The translations under genes and the position numbers were made by a program. Of a DNA stretch of 57,379 nucleotides, positions 28,556 through 37,053 are shown one piece after another. The stretch spans positions 1-57,379 of the forward strand of contig NZ_JBFDUZ010000009.1 in assembly GCF_040719145.1 (NCBI RefSeq), given 5' to 3'. The stretch comes from Paenibacillus sp. JQZ6Y-1. Its GTDB lineage: Bacteria > Bacillota > Bacilli > Paenibacillales > Paenibacillaceae. Below the pieces are notes generated by a model. That model was given only the letters and a program-made list of their open reading frames with translations. It ran no database searches and was not told the origin of the DNA. Numbering within the stretch: the first letter of the stretch is position 1; each line of letters begins with the position of its first letter.

Positions 28556-30202
28556 ATGAAAGAAACAGCATCCCCATCATCTCGCCTGCTGCGCGGGGCA
28601 TTCATTCTTGTACTTGCAGCCATTTTGTCCAAGCTGATTGGTACAATTCAAAAGATTCCGCTGCAAAATATTGGCGGCGATGGGGTATTTGGCATTTACA
28701 ATGCGGTCTATCCTTTCTATACACTGGTGCTGCTGGTGGCGACAGCTGGTTTCCCGGCGGCAGTATCCAAATTTGTGGCAGAGGAAATGGCATCTGGGAG
28801 CGAAGCAGGAGCAAGGCGCGTGCTGCGTATCTCCTCACTGATGCTGATTGTGCTTGGTCTGCTGTTTGGCATATTAATGTATGTGGCGGCACCGCTGTTG
28901 GCGGCGTGGATCGACAATATGCACACCGAAGCGGCATTACGCAGTGCTGCGCTGGCGTTACCGTTCGTGCCGATTATGGCGGGATTACGCGGTTATTTTC
29001 AAGGGATGCACGATATGATGCCAACAGCGGTATCGCAGGTGGCAGAGCAAACGGTACGTGTCGCCGCAATGGTGGCGCTGCTGCTTTGGCTGCATCAATT
29101 GGGTGCTGCGGATGATTGGATTGCTGCTGGAGCGACCTTTGGCTCGGCTGCTGGCGGAGCGGCAGGGCTGCTGGTAATGCTAATCTACTGGTGGCTATAT
29201 CGACGCCGCACACAAGCAGCTCCTATGCAGGTGCAGGTAGAGCCAGTAACAGCCGAGCGTCAGCCCGCGTGGCCACTACTCAAGGCGTTACTGCTGTATG
29301 CACTGCCGATTTGTCTAGGTTCCCTGTCGGCGCCGCTGATCAGCCTAGTGGATACCTTTACGATGCCGCGTCTACTCAAGGCGAGCGGGTGGAGCGAAGC
29401 AGAGGCGATGATTCAGTTCGGAGTATACAATCGTGGTATTCCGCTCGTGCAAATGATGTCCATGCTGGCAACATCGATGTCCGTACTATTTATCCCAGCG
29501 CTGGCGGATGCGCGTATACGCGACCGTCATGATCTGATTCGCTCGCAAACGCAGCAGACGGTTAATTGGTTCTGGCTGCTCGGTTTGGCTTCGTCGGCAG
29601 GCATTGCTGTTCTAGCGATGCCGGTGGATATTATGTTGTACGAAGACGCCGTAGGTAGCGATACGATCCGCTGGTTAGCTTTTACCGGTATCGGGGCAAC
29701 CTTATCGATCGTCACGGCTGCATTATTGCAAGGCATGGGCTCTGTGCGAGCACCAGCCGTGCATTTGCTGTTGGCAACGGTAGTGAAAGCAGTGCTCAAT
29801 ATTATACTGGTTCCGTATTATGGGATTAACGGAGCAGCAGTAGCCGGTATTGTCGCTTATAGTTTGGCTGCGCTACTGAATATTATTTTACTGATTCGAC
29901 TAACTCAATTCCCAATATCGTGGCGGGAGATGATCTGGAAGCCCCTGCTGGTGACGGTTGTCATGTGTCTAGGCGTGGGCGTCTGGCAATGGCTGATGGA
30001 TACACTGTTGCCTGCGCTGGGTATGCACGAACGTCTGGAAGCGCTAATCGTCACACTGGGTGGTATTGCTATCGGAGGCATTCTGTTCCTGATCGGTCTA
30101 TTCCGCACACAGCTTATGACCGAACAGCAAGCCGCAGCGCTGCCGAAAATAGGTAGTCGTCTCGTGCCTTGGCTAAATAAGTTAAAAATTATCAAAAAGT
30201 AA
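28556..30202 (+). CDS. MOP-superfamily polysaccharide/lipid flippase (YabM/SpoVB type)
   Basis: A polytopic membrane protein of 548 residues with about 14 hydrophobic segments. Its N-terminus (LLRGAFILVLAAILSKLIGTIQKIPLQNIGG-DGVFGIYNAVYPFY when read in parts) is typical of the PST/SpoVB/MurJ-like branch, which moves lipid-linked sugars across the membrane. The substrate may be lipid II or another undecaprenyl-linked unit. GGAGGAGG precedes the ATG. B. subtilis yabM holds the same place, just after spoVT, which is absent here. The gene therefore does not by itself imply sporulation. Confidence 0.88.
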   Translation: MKETASPSSRLLRGAFILVLAAILSKLIGTIQKIPLQNIGGDGVFGIYNAVYPFYTLVLLVATAGFPAAVSKFVAEEMASGSEAGARRVLRISSLMLIVLGLLFGILMYVAAPLLAAWIDNMHTEAALRSAALALPFVPIMAGLRGYFQGMHDMMPTAVSQVAEQTVRVAAMVALLLWLHQLGAADDWIAAGATFGSAAGGAAGLLVMLIYWWLYRRRTQAAPMQVQVEPVTAERQPAWPLLKALLLYALPICLGSLSAPLISLVDTFTMPRLLKASGWSEAEAMIQFGVYNRGIPLVQMMSMLATSMSVLFIPALADARIRDRHDLIRSQTQQTVNWFWLLGLASSAGIAVLAMPVDIMLYEDAVGSDTIRWLAFTGIGATLSIVTAALLQGMGSVRAPAVHLLLATVVKAVLNIILVPYYGINGAAVAGIVAYSLAALLNIILLIRLTQFPISWREMIWKPLLVTVVMCLGVGVWQWLMDTLLPALGMHERLEALIVTLGGIAIGGILFLIGLFRTQLMTEQQAAALPKIGSRLVPWLNKLKIIKK

Positions 30203-30287
30203 TGGAGATAGGTATCCGATTCATTTCTTTAGTAGAAGAAGCCCCATCTCAATAGTCTAGTAAATATTCCATATAGGAGGGATGAAC

Positions 30288-31766
30288 ATGAGCGCTGTTA
30301 TTACAATTGTCGGTCTTGGCTCCGGTGATGAGAATCAGCTGACTGTCGGTATTTTCAAAAAGCTACAGTCCGCTAAGCGGCTGTATGTACGTACAAAGGA
30401 TCATCCGGCGCTGGAAGCGATCACCGCCGAGTTTGTAACCTTTGACGATGTATATGAAGCAAAAGAATCGTTCCCCGAAGTGTATGCTGAGATTGCAGAG
30501 CGTCTACTGCAAGTTGCTACTTCTGATGAGGATGAAGAGATTGTGTATGCGGTACCTGGTCATCCAATGGTTGCGGAGAAAACGGTACAATTGCTGCGCG
30601 AAAAGGGAAAAGAGCAGAACATTCACGTTCAAGTATTGGGCGGAGAAAGCTTCTTGGATGCAGCATTTACACGGCTTGGCTTTGACCCGATTGAAGGCTT
30701 CCAGCTGTTGGATGCTGCCGGGCTGAACGCTGAGCTGCTGCAACCGCAGCTGCATACCGTTATCGGGCAGGTGTACGACACCTTTACCGCGTCGGATGTG
30801 AAGCTGAGCCTAATGGAGCTGTATCCAGATGATTATGAAGTCATCGTGGCGCATTACCTCAGTGTGGACGGTCAGGAGCAGATTCATCGCATACCACTGC
30901 ACGAGCTGGATCATGTGCAGGACTATGGCAATTTGTCGCTGATCTATGTGCCACGTACCGAGGACGAGCAGGTGCGTAACCGTACGTTTGCCCGTTTGCA
31001 TGAGATTGTGCAGATTTTGCGCAGTCCGGGCGGCTGTCCATGGGATCGCGAGCAGACGCATCAATCCCTGCGTCAGAACTTTATCGAGGAAACGTACGAA
31101 GTACTGGAAACGATTGACGATGATGACCCAGATCATATGCAGGAGGAGCTGGGTGATGTGCTGCTGCAAATTATGCTGCATGCCCAGATCGAAGAAGAAA
31201 CAGGTACATTTAATGTGTATGATGTGATCGAAGGGCTAAATCGTAAGCTGATCTTCCGTCATCCCCACGTATTTGGCGACAGACAGGCAGAAGATGCGCA
31301 GGCAGCCCTACAAAACTGGGATGCCATGAAAGCCGAGGAGAAGCGTCTCAAGGGTCAAGAGAAGGCGGCATCCATTCTGGATGGCATTCCGCGTGACCTG
31401 CCTGCGCTGCTCACCTCCTACAAACTACAGAAAAAAGCTGCCAAAGTCGGCTTTAATTGGGAGGATGTTGAGGGAGCACTGGGCAAGCTAGATGAGGAGC
31501 TTGCCGAGCTAAAAGAAGCGATTCGAGACGGTCAAACGCCGGAGGAACAACAGCTCGAACTGGGCGATTTACTGTTCTGTGCAGTGAATATATCACGCTT
31601 TATCAAGGCAGACCCGGAACAAGCGCTCGCACTTGTAAACCGCAAATTCAAGTACCGTTTTGGGTACATTGAACAGGCGCTACAGGCGCAAGGACGGGCA
31701 TTAGAGGATGCTGATTTGGCTGAAATGGACCGCCTATGGGACGAAGCCAAATCCCAGAATAAGTAA
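30288..31766 (+). CDS. mazG: MazG/YabN fusion: tetrapyrrole-methylase-like domain plus NTP pyrophosphohydrolase
   Basis: YabN-type fusion of 492 residues. Residues 1 to about 220 form a SAM-methylase-like domain (ITIVGLGSGDENQLT, YAVPGHPMVAEKTVQLL). Two MazG modules follow, the first with CPWDREQTHQSLRQNFIEE and EELGDVLLQIMLHA, the second with KLDEELAELKEAI and LELGDLLFCAVN. MazG clears non-canonical NTPs. Of two ATGs, 30288 is chosen because AGGAGG (30275-30280) lies 7 bases before it; the ATG at 30282 would leave only one base. Confidence 0.93.
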   Translation: MSAVITIVGLGSGDENQLTVGIFKKLQSAKRLYVRTKDHPALEAITAEFVTFDDVYEAKESFPEVYAEIAERLLQVATSDEDEEIVYAVPGHPMVAEKTVQLLREKGKEQNIHVQVLGGESFLDAAFTRLGFDPIEGFQLLDAAGLNAELLQPQLHTVIGQVYDTFTASDVKLSLMELYPDDYEVIVAHYLSVDGQEQIHRIPLHELDHVQDYGNLSLIYVPRTEDEQVRNRTFARLHEIVQILRSPGGCPWDREQTHQSLRQNFIEETYEVLETIDDDDPDHMQEELGDVLLQIMLHAQIEEETGTFNVYDVIEGLNRKLIFRHPHVFGDRQAEDAQAALQNWDAMKAEEKRLKGQEKAASILDGIPRDLPALLTSYKLQKKAAKVGFNWEDVEGALGKLDEELAELKEAIRDGQTPEEQQLELGDLLFCAVNISRFIKADPEQALALVNRKFKYRFGYIEQALQAQGRALEDADLAEMDRLWDEAKSQNK

Positions 31767-31782
31767 ATTATTTCGCAGGAAT

Positions 31783-31811
31783 TTGGGCTTGAGCCAAGAA
31801 TGTACTATACT
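31783..31811 (+). promoter_or_regulatory. HU gene promoter
   Basis: TTGGGC (31783-31788), a 17-base spacer and TATACT (31806-31811) lie about 90 bases before the HU start. Confidence 0.6.
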
Positions 31812-31902
31812 TAGGGAGCGGCTGTGTGTTAACATGCTGTTCATGGGACAGCACAAGGTTGACCCAGTTGAATTTTTTTGAAAATTTGGGAGGCTTTTAA
31901 TA

Positions 31903-32175
31903 ATGAACAAAACAGACCTGATCAACAACATTTCGAACAATAGCGGTTTGACTAAAAGAGACGTAGAAGTTGTACTGAACGGATTTCTGGATGAAATCAC
32001 TGGCGCACTGTCCAAAGGCGACAAAGTACAACTGATCGGCTTCGGAACTTTCGAAACTCGTAAACGCGCTGCCCGTACCGGACGCAACCCGCAAACTGGC
32101 GCTGAAATCAATATCCCTGAGTCCAACGTTCCTGCATTCAAAGCAGGTAACAAACTCAAAGAAGCGGTTAACTAA
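31903..32175 (+). CDS. hup: HU family DNA-binding protein
   Basis: Histone-like HU of 90 residues. The full signature is visible: MNKTDLINNISNNSGLTKRD, the GFGTFETRKRAARTGRNPQTG arm and the KAGNKLKEAV end. It packs and bends chromosomal DNA. GGGAGG precedes the ATG. Its stop overlaps the ATG of the S4 gene (TAATG), so the two are coupled. In B. subtilis HU lies elsewhere; a copy here between mazG and yabO supports a Paenibacillus-type genome. Confidence 0.97.
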   Translation: MNKTDLINNISNNSGLTKRDVEVVLNGFLDEITGALSKGDKVQLIGFGTFETRKRAARTGRNPQTGAEINIPESNVPAFKAGNKLKEAVN

Positions 32176-32450
32176 TGCGTCTGGACAAATTCCTGAAAGT
32201 TTCAAGACTGATCAAGCGCCGCACCGTGGCAAAAGATGTGTCTGAGCAGGGACGAGTCCTGTTAAATGGGCGCGAGGCAAAGCCAAGCGCCACGGTTAAA
32301 GTCGGCGATGAAATTACCGTGCAATTCGGTCAAAAGCTCGTTACGGTTCGTGTCGAGCGTCTGGCGGAATCCACGCGTAAGGATGAAGCGGCTACGATGT
32401 ACACGCTGCTCAAGGAAGAAGCGGTGCAACGGAACAACGATCTGTTCTAG
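32175..32450 (+). CDS. yabO: S4-domain RNA-binding protein (YabO/RqcP/Hsp15 type)
   Basis: A 91-residue protein that is almost entirely an S4 RNA-binding domain: MRLDKFLKVSRLIKRRTVAKD, GRVLLNGREAKPSATVKVGDEI. The ortholog RqcP works with RqcH on stalled 50S subunits to extend Ala tails in ribosome quality control. It shares a TAATG junction with HU. In B. subtilis the spore-coat genes yabP and yabQ come next; here a terminator and divIC follow. Confidence 0.92.
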   Translation: MRLDKFLKVSRLIKRRTVAKDVSEQGRVLLNGREAKPSATVKVGDEITVQFGQKLVTVRVERLAESTRKDEAATMYTLLKEEAVQRNNDLF

Positions 32451-32482
32451 TATGCCTGCTTATTCCTCATCATTTGGACTGC

Positions 32483-32527
32483 AAAAGGCTGTTTTTGTGT
32501 CATTTTCGACACGAAAGCAGCCTTTTA
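32483..32527 (+). terminator. HU-yabO terminator
   Basis: AAAGGCTG pairs with CAGCCTTT, and an inner TGTGTC pairs with GACACG. A T-rich tail follows. It separates the HU operon from divIC. Confidence 0.8.
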
Positions 32528-32549
32528 CCATTTTCTTTGATGACAAAGT

Positions 32550-32580
32550 GTTACATTTGCTTATTTTGTGGTAATGTAAC
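32550..32580 (+). promoter_or_regulatory. Inverted repeat GTTACAT-N17-ATGTAAC before divIC
   Basis: Two perfect 7-base inverted half-sites are separated by 17 bases in the control region of divIC. It may be an operator, but the regulator is unknown. Confidence 0.3.
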
Positions 32581-32698
32581 CTATAGGCAATAGTTATGTT
32601 AATTAAAGTGCAGTCGACCCTTACGCATTTGCATCATCTCCAAGCCGATGGAACGGAATGGAGTCCAAACACGAAACACTGTTCAAGGAGGAACCCTG

Positions 32699-33070
32699 AT
32701 GATACCAAAACCAGTCCCGGTACATAATGGTCGCCAGCAACAATTGAGAAAACAGAATGCTTCTTCCCCGACACCTAATAACGGCGCACGCAGACGGTTA
32801 CGGATTTGGATGGTCGTGATGGTGCTTTTCCTCGGTTGGGCTGTCTATACATTTATCAATCAATCCATACAGCTATCCGCCAAAAAGCAGCAGCTCGTAG
32901 AGCAGCAGCAAAAGCAAACGGAAGCACAAGCGGCTCTGACTCAATCCGAAACAGAGCTGAAGCGTCTGCAGGACCCGGAATACATCGGTCAGGTCGCTCG
33001 TAAGCAGTACGGAATGTACTTGCCGGGAGAAAAGCCGATCTGGGCGACGGAAGCGCAGGAAAATAAGTAA
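32699..33070 (+). CDS. divIC: Cell-division protein DivIC (FtsB-like)
   Basis: Bitopic septum protein of 123 residues that joins FtsL and DivIB in the divisome. A basic N-terminus leads into one membrane span (about 40-60, WMVVMVLFLGWAVYTF), then a Gln/Glu-rich coiled coil (about 62-95) and the conserved end DPEYIGQVARKQYGMYLPGEKPIW. AAGGAGG stands 7 bases before the ATG at 32699; the frame is open back to 32648 but without a site. Confidence 0.94.
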   Translation: MIPKPVPVHNGRQQQLRKQNASSPTPNNGARRRLRIWMVVMVLFLGWAVYTFINQSIQLSAKKQQLVEQQQKQTEAQAALTQSETELKRLQDPEYIGQVARKQYGMYLPGEKPIWATEAQENK

Positions 33071-33110
33071 ATATTGACGCGAAATAAGCCGTAAGACGCG
33101 GGTTTCTCGG

Positions 33111-33139
33111 TTGACCTTCATAGGGGCTTCCGGTATAAT
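33111..33139 (+). promoter_or_regulatory. Promoter of the S1-domain gene
   Basis: TTGACC (33111-33116), a 17-base spacer and perfect TATAAT (33134-33139) lie about 60 bases before the start codon. Confidence 0.75.
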
Positions 33140-33206
33140 TTAATCACCGCATGTAGCAATCCATTAGGATTTTACTGTACATTTTAAGGGAGGATCATTT
33201 TACTCT

Positions 33207-33719
33207 ATGGCAATTGAAGTGGGCACTAAGTTAGAAGGCAAAGTGACAGGTATTACGCACTTTGGAGCATTTGTAGATCTGTCTGGAGGTGTCACTGGTC
33301 TTGTTCACATCTCGGAAATTGCCGACAATTACGTTAAGGATGTTAACGACCACCTCAAACTGGGCGATGTCGTTACCGTTAAAGTAATCAATGTCGACAA
33401 GGATGGAAAGATTGGACTTTCGATTAAACAAGCCGTAGACAAACCGGCAGAAGCAGCACCATCTTCTCGACCTCCATCTTCCCGACCTCCGCGTCCGGAA
33501 TCCCGTGGTGGTGGCAGAGATGGCGGAGATCGTCCTAGTGGCGGTGGCGGCGGTTTCAATCGCGATCGTGGCGGACGCTCGTTTAACAAGCCTTCTTCTC
33601 CTAAAGCTTCATTCGATGATAAATTGACTCGCTTCCTCAAAGATAGCGAAGAGCGTATTTCATCATTGAAAAAAAATACGGAATCCAAGCGTGGAGGCCG
33701 TGGTGCCAAGCGAAGCTAA
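33207..33719 (+). CDS. yabR: S1-domain RNA-binding protein (YabR)
   Basis: A 170-residue protein with one S1 domain (residues 1 to about 73: KLEGKVTGITHFGAFVDLSGG, GLVHISEIAD, VKVINVDKDGKIGLSIKQ). A long Arg/Gly/Pro/Ser-rich tail (about 80-135) and a short charged helix follow. The tail looks like an RGG-type RNA-binding region. The family is related to general stress protein 13; its exact target is not known. A strong terminator follows directly. In B. subtilis spoIIE lies after this gene, but it is missing here. Confidence 0.92.
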   Translation: MAIEVGTKLEGKVTGITHFGAFVDLSGGVTGLVHISEIADNYVKDVNDHLKLGDVVTVKVINVDKDGKIGLSIKQAVDKPAEAAPSSRPPSSRPPRPESRGGGRDGGDRPSGGGGGFNRDRGGRSFNKPSSPKASFDDKLTRFLKDSEERISSLKKNTESKRGGRGAKRS

Positions 33720-33751
33720 TCCTCACCTGGCATACAGTATGATAAATAACG

Positions 33752-33783
33752 ACCGTAGACGTTTCGCCGTCTACGGTTTTTTG
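33752..33783 (+). terminator. yabR terminator
   Basis: ACCGTAGACG pairs with CGTCTACGGT around TTTCGC, followed by a T run. Confidence 0.9.
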
Positions 33784-33869
33784 CTTATGATACAGGATTA
33801 CACGCAAATAATGTAACTAGATATGGTACACTGGGACAATACCCAACCTGATGGGAAGGAGAGACTCGG

Positions 33870-34811
33870 TTGTCGACATTGGAACATTCTGAATTGCCGG
33901 CAGGCACAACGATAACAGGCAGAACGAGGGGCCAGCAATACGTCGTTCAGCGCACATTGGGCAAAGGCACCAACGGTATCGTGTATCTGGTGAGCAATGC
34001 ACAGGGGCAGCAGTACGCGCTCAAGATGGCAACTGTAAATCATAATCTGCAGCCGGAGATCAAGCTCCTGTTTTCCTTACATAAGCATTGGAAGTTGACC
34101 GGCAGAAATGATTCCAACCGTTACCTGTACGATGTCGACGACTATGAGGAGACGGGGGAAAGTATTCCTTTCTATGTGATGAAATACGTCAAAGGGCAGC
34201 CGCTCAGTCTCTACCTACGCGCACGCGGTGCAGACCGAATCGGTAGCGCTGGACTAGGTGTGCTGGAGATTCTGTCCGAGCTGCACGAGTCGGGCTGGGT
34301 GTTCGGTGATCTCAAGGCAGAGCATGTGATCATGTCCGATGAAGGAGAAGTCGATCTAATTGATTATGGCGGAGCGCGTCCACAGGGGCAGAGTATCCAC
34401 CAGTTTACCGAATGGTATGATCGTCAATATTGGAAGGCTGGCGATCGGGTTGGCGATTATGCCTACGATTTATTTGCCTTTGCGGTGATCTGTCTCAAGC
34501 TGTTCAATGAGCCGGGCTTGCAGCGGATCATCTCGACCCAACTGCCGCAGATGCGTAGCGAAGCCGATCTGGTGCAGCTGATCGACCAGACACCCGGACT
34601 GCGTCTATATCAGGGCTGGCTGAAAAAGGCGGTCAAGGGCGAGTTTCGCAGCACACGCGAAGCATATTATAGCTGGCGAGCGATCACTCGCTCCAGCTCG
34701 CCTGGAAGTCGCAGCAGTAATGATCTGATGACGGCTAGATTACGCAGTGCTTTTATCTGGTCGCTGATTGGACTAGGCATTGTGCTGCTGGCGATTTATT
34801 TTCGGGGCTAA
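33870..34811 (+). CDS. yabT: Membrane-anchored serine/threonine kinase (YabT-like)
   Basis: A Hanks-type kinase domain of about 285 residues followed by one C-terminal membrane span (about 293-311), the architecture of B. subtilis YabT. The Gly loop is GKGTNGIVYL (31-40), the ATP lysine is Lys52, the catalytic loop is GDLKAEH with Asp147, and the metal motif is DYG (Asp165). The HRD arginine is replaced by Gly, so it is a non-RD kinase not expected to need activation-loop phosphorylation. B. subtilis YabT is activated by DNA and acts in sporulation. Start TTG with AAGGAGAG upstream. Confidence 0.85.
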   Translation: MSTLEHSELPAGTTITGRTRGQQYVVQRTLGKGTNGIVYLVSNAQGQQYALKMATVNHNLQPEIKLLFSLHKHWKLTGRNDSNRYLYDVDDYEETGESIPFYVMKYVKGQPLSLYLRARGADRIGSAGLGVLEILSELHESGWVFGDLKAEHVIMSDEGEVDLIDYGGARPQGQSIHQFTEWYDRQYWKAGDRVGDYAYDLFAFAVICLKLFNEPGLQRIISTQLPQMRSEADLVQLIDQTPGLRLYQGWLKKAVKGEFRSTREAYYSWRAITRSSSPGSRSSNDLMTARLRSAFIWSLIGLGIVLLAIYFRG

Positions 34812-34860
34812 GCGGCTCAGCATGGATGATAGGCAAGGGGACACAGAGGAGAGAAGCAGC

Positions 34861-36291
34861 ATGGATACACCACACTGGAACAGCATATTGAAGCAGACGA
34901 AGGAATTGGTTCAGGAGGGCATACTGCCTGTACCATGCACCATCGTCGTGGCGGTATCCGGTGGACCAGATTCGGTTGCCCTGCTGCATACCCTGCATAG
35001 TCTGTCACCGCGATATGGCTGGCGTCTGGTGTGCGCTCATATGAATCACGGCTTTCGACCGCAGGAATCGGCGGCAGAAGCGATTTTCGTGGAGCAGCTG
35101 GCGATAGAGCTGGATATTCCTTTTGAGCTGGAGACGGTCGATGCGCCTGCTCATATGCAGCAGACTGGGCTAGGCGCACAGGAAGCGGCACGCGACTTAC
35201 GGTATCAGTTTCTCTATCAGATCGCTTCCAAGCATCACGCGTCAGCGATTGCGCTTGCCCATCATATGGACGATCAGGCGGAGACGGTATTGATGCGGAT
35301 ATTGCGCGGTACTGGACCGGAGGGGCTGGGCGGAATGAAAATGCGCAGAACCGAAAAAAATGTGGAACTTATCCGACCGTTCTTACGTATATACAAGGCA
35401 GACCTCATTGGCGCATGCCAAGAATGCGGTTTTGGCTATATCACAGACAGCAGCAATGACCAGCGCAAGTACACGCGCAACGCCATCCGGCTGGACGTGC
35501 TGCCTTTTCTGGAACCATTTAACAATCAACTGGTACCGGCATTATCCAGACTGGCGGAGATCGCAGGTACGGAAAATGAATATATTGTTCAGCAGACCGA
35601 GACGTTGTATAACGAATTGGTTAAAGAGAAAGAAGGATCATTTTCATTTTCCGCAGCTTCCTTTGCCACGGTGCATGTCGCTTTACAACGGAGGTTGATT
35701 AAACTAATATTAAATTATCTGTCATCGGCTAACGGGACCTTTGATTTCGCCAAAATCGAAATCATTCGTCGTCAGATTGAACAAAGCGATCTCGCAAGCT
35801 GGAATTTGGATGTCGGAAGCCGTATCATCTGTATACGGGAATATGACAATATCCGATTTAGGCAGATATCCGAGCAGGAAGAACATTCGTTTTGCCTTCC
35901 TGTACAGCATGAAGATGCTGTTATACGTATACCCGGCACTTCCGCTCATATGGAGGTGGTCGTACGAGAGGGATGTCATGATCATTTCGACTCTGTACAC
36001 GTATCTTCGGACGAGGCGTTTTTCGATGCGGATCTACTGGATTTTCCGCTTTATTTGCGTTCCCGCCGTCCCGGTGATGTAATTGCCTTGATCGGTGGCG
36101 GAACAAAAAAAGTAAAAAATCTTTTTATCGATGCCAAGATACCATTATCTCAGCGCGATCGTATGCCTCTGCTAGCAGACGCGAGTGGACGCATCATATG
36201 GATACCTGGGCTACGGCGTGCACGTGAAGCGCTGCTGGGACCTCATACCGATCGCTGTCTTTATATGAAAATCGTAAAGTCTGAAGATTAA
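34861..36291 (+). CDS. tilS: tRNA(Ile)-lysidine synthetase
   Basis: TilS modifies C34 of tRNA(Ile2) to lysidine so that it reads AUA. It has 476 residues. The PP-loop SGGPDS is at 33-38, with AHMNHGFR and the ALAHHMDDQAETVLMRILRGTG block following; the C-terminal domain has LYLRSRRPGDVI and KVKNLFIDAKIP. The ATG at 34861 is preferred (GAGGAG 9 bases upstream); earlier in-frame ATGs overlap the kinase gene. It is probably cotranscribed with the kinase. Confidence 0.95.
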   Translation: MDTPHWNSILKQTKELVQEGILPVPCTIVVAVSGGPDSVALLHTLHSLSPRYGWRLVCAHMNHGFRPQESAAEAIFVEQLAIELDIPFELETVDAPAHMQQTGLGAQEAARDLRYQFLYQIASKHHASAIALAHHMDDQAETVLMRILRGTGPEGLGGMKMRRTEKNVELIRPFLRIYKADLIGACQECGFGYITDSSNDQRKYTRNAIRLDVLPFLEPFNNQLVPALSRLAEIAGTENEYIVQQTETLYNELVKEKEGSFSFSAASFATVHVALQRRLIKLILNYLSSANGTFDFAKIEIIRRQIEQSDLASWNLDVGSRIICIREYDNIRFRQISEQEEHSFCLPVQHEDAVIRIPGTSAHMEVVVREGCHDHFDSVHVSSDEAFFDADLLDFPLYLRSRRPGDVIALIGGGTKKVKNLFIDAKIPLSQRDRMPLLADASGRIIWIPGLRRAREALLGPHTDRCLYMKIVKSED

Positions 36292-36346
36292 TGTTTGATT
36301 TCCATCGATTTAGCTTGATAAGTATAATGTAGGAGGTTCATCCAAG

Positions 36347-36886
36347 TTGCACAACGATATTAAAGAAGTGCTCATCAGTGAAGAGGAAATTCAACAGAAG
36401 ATTTTGGAGCTGGGTGCTACACTCAGCGAGGATTACAAGGAGCGCAATCCGCTTGTTATTTGTGTCCTAAAAGGTGCATTCGTATTCATGGCCGATCTGG
36501 TCAAACGGATCGAAGTTCCGCTTGAAATCGATTTTATGGCGGTATCCAGCTATGGTGCTTCCACCAAATCGTCCGGTGTCGTAAAGATCGTCAAAGATCT
36601 GGATGTTTCCGTGGAAGACCGGGATGTACTCATTGTTGAGGATATTATTGATAGTGGTCTCACGCTCAGCTATCTCATCGAGATTCTTCGCGGCCGTAAC
36701 GCCAAGAGTGTGCGTGTCGTAACCCTTTTCGATAAACCGTCCGGTCGTACCGTCAATCTGGAAGCTGATTATACCGGTTTCAATATTCCGGATGCTTTCA
36801 TTGTAGGTTATGGTCTGGACTATGCCGAGCATTACCGGAATCTCCCCTACATCGGGATTTTAAAACCGGAAGTTTATTCGAGCTAA
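36347..36886 (+). CDS. hpt: Hypoxanthine phosphoribosyltransferase
   Basis: Salvages hypoxanthine and guanine with PRPP. It has 179 residues. The PRPP loop [14 protein letters not shown] lies near residues 94-107, [11 protein letters not shown] follows, and the C-terminal purine-binding motif [20 protein letters not shown] is complete. The start is TTG at 36347 with AGGAGG 10 bases upstream. tilS-hpt-ftsH is the order in most Bacilli. Confidence 0.96.
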   Translation: MHNDIKEVLISEEEIQQKILELGATLSEDYKERNPLVICVLKGAFVFMADLVKRIEVPLEIDFMAVSSYGASTKSSGVVKIVKDLDVSVEDRDVLIVEDIIDSGLTLSYLIEILRGRNAKSVRVVTLFDKPSGRTVNLEADYTGFNIPDAFIVGYGLDYAEHYRNLPYIGILKPEVYSS

Positions 36887-36898
36887 TTACCTTGCCTG

Positions 36899-37024
36899 CG
36901 AATACCTGGTATTCGGATGGGCGTCAACAGACATCGGGGTTGCTGGTGATTTTGCATAACCCTGACAATATCTGTTATTGTGCTCTGGCATCTATTGAGA
37001 ACGCCAGACAGGCTATGGTAAAAT
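36899..37024 (+). promoter_or_regulatory. hpt-ftsH spacer: perfect palindrome and ftsH promoter
   Basis: CGAATACC-T-GGTATTCG (36899-36915) is a perfect 17-base palindrome just after hpt. It has no T tail, so it is an operator or RNA-processing hairpin rather than a terminator. Downstream, TTGAGA (36995-37000)-N18-TAAAAT (37019-37024) is a good candidate for the ftsH promoter. Confidence 0.5.
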
Positions 37025-37053
37025 AATTTAAGTGTCTTGAGAGGAGGTAGGGG

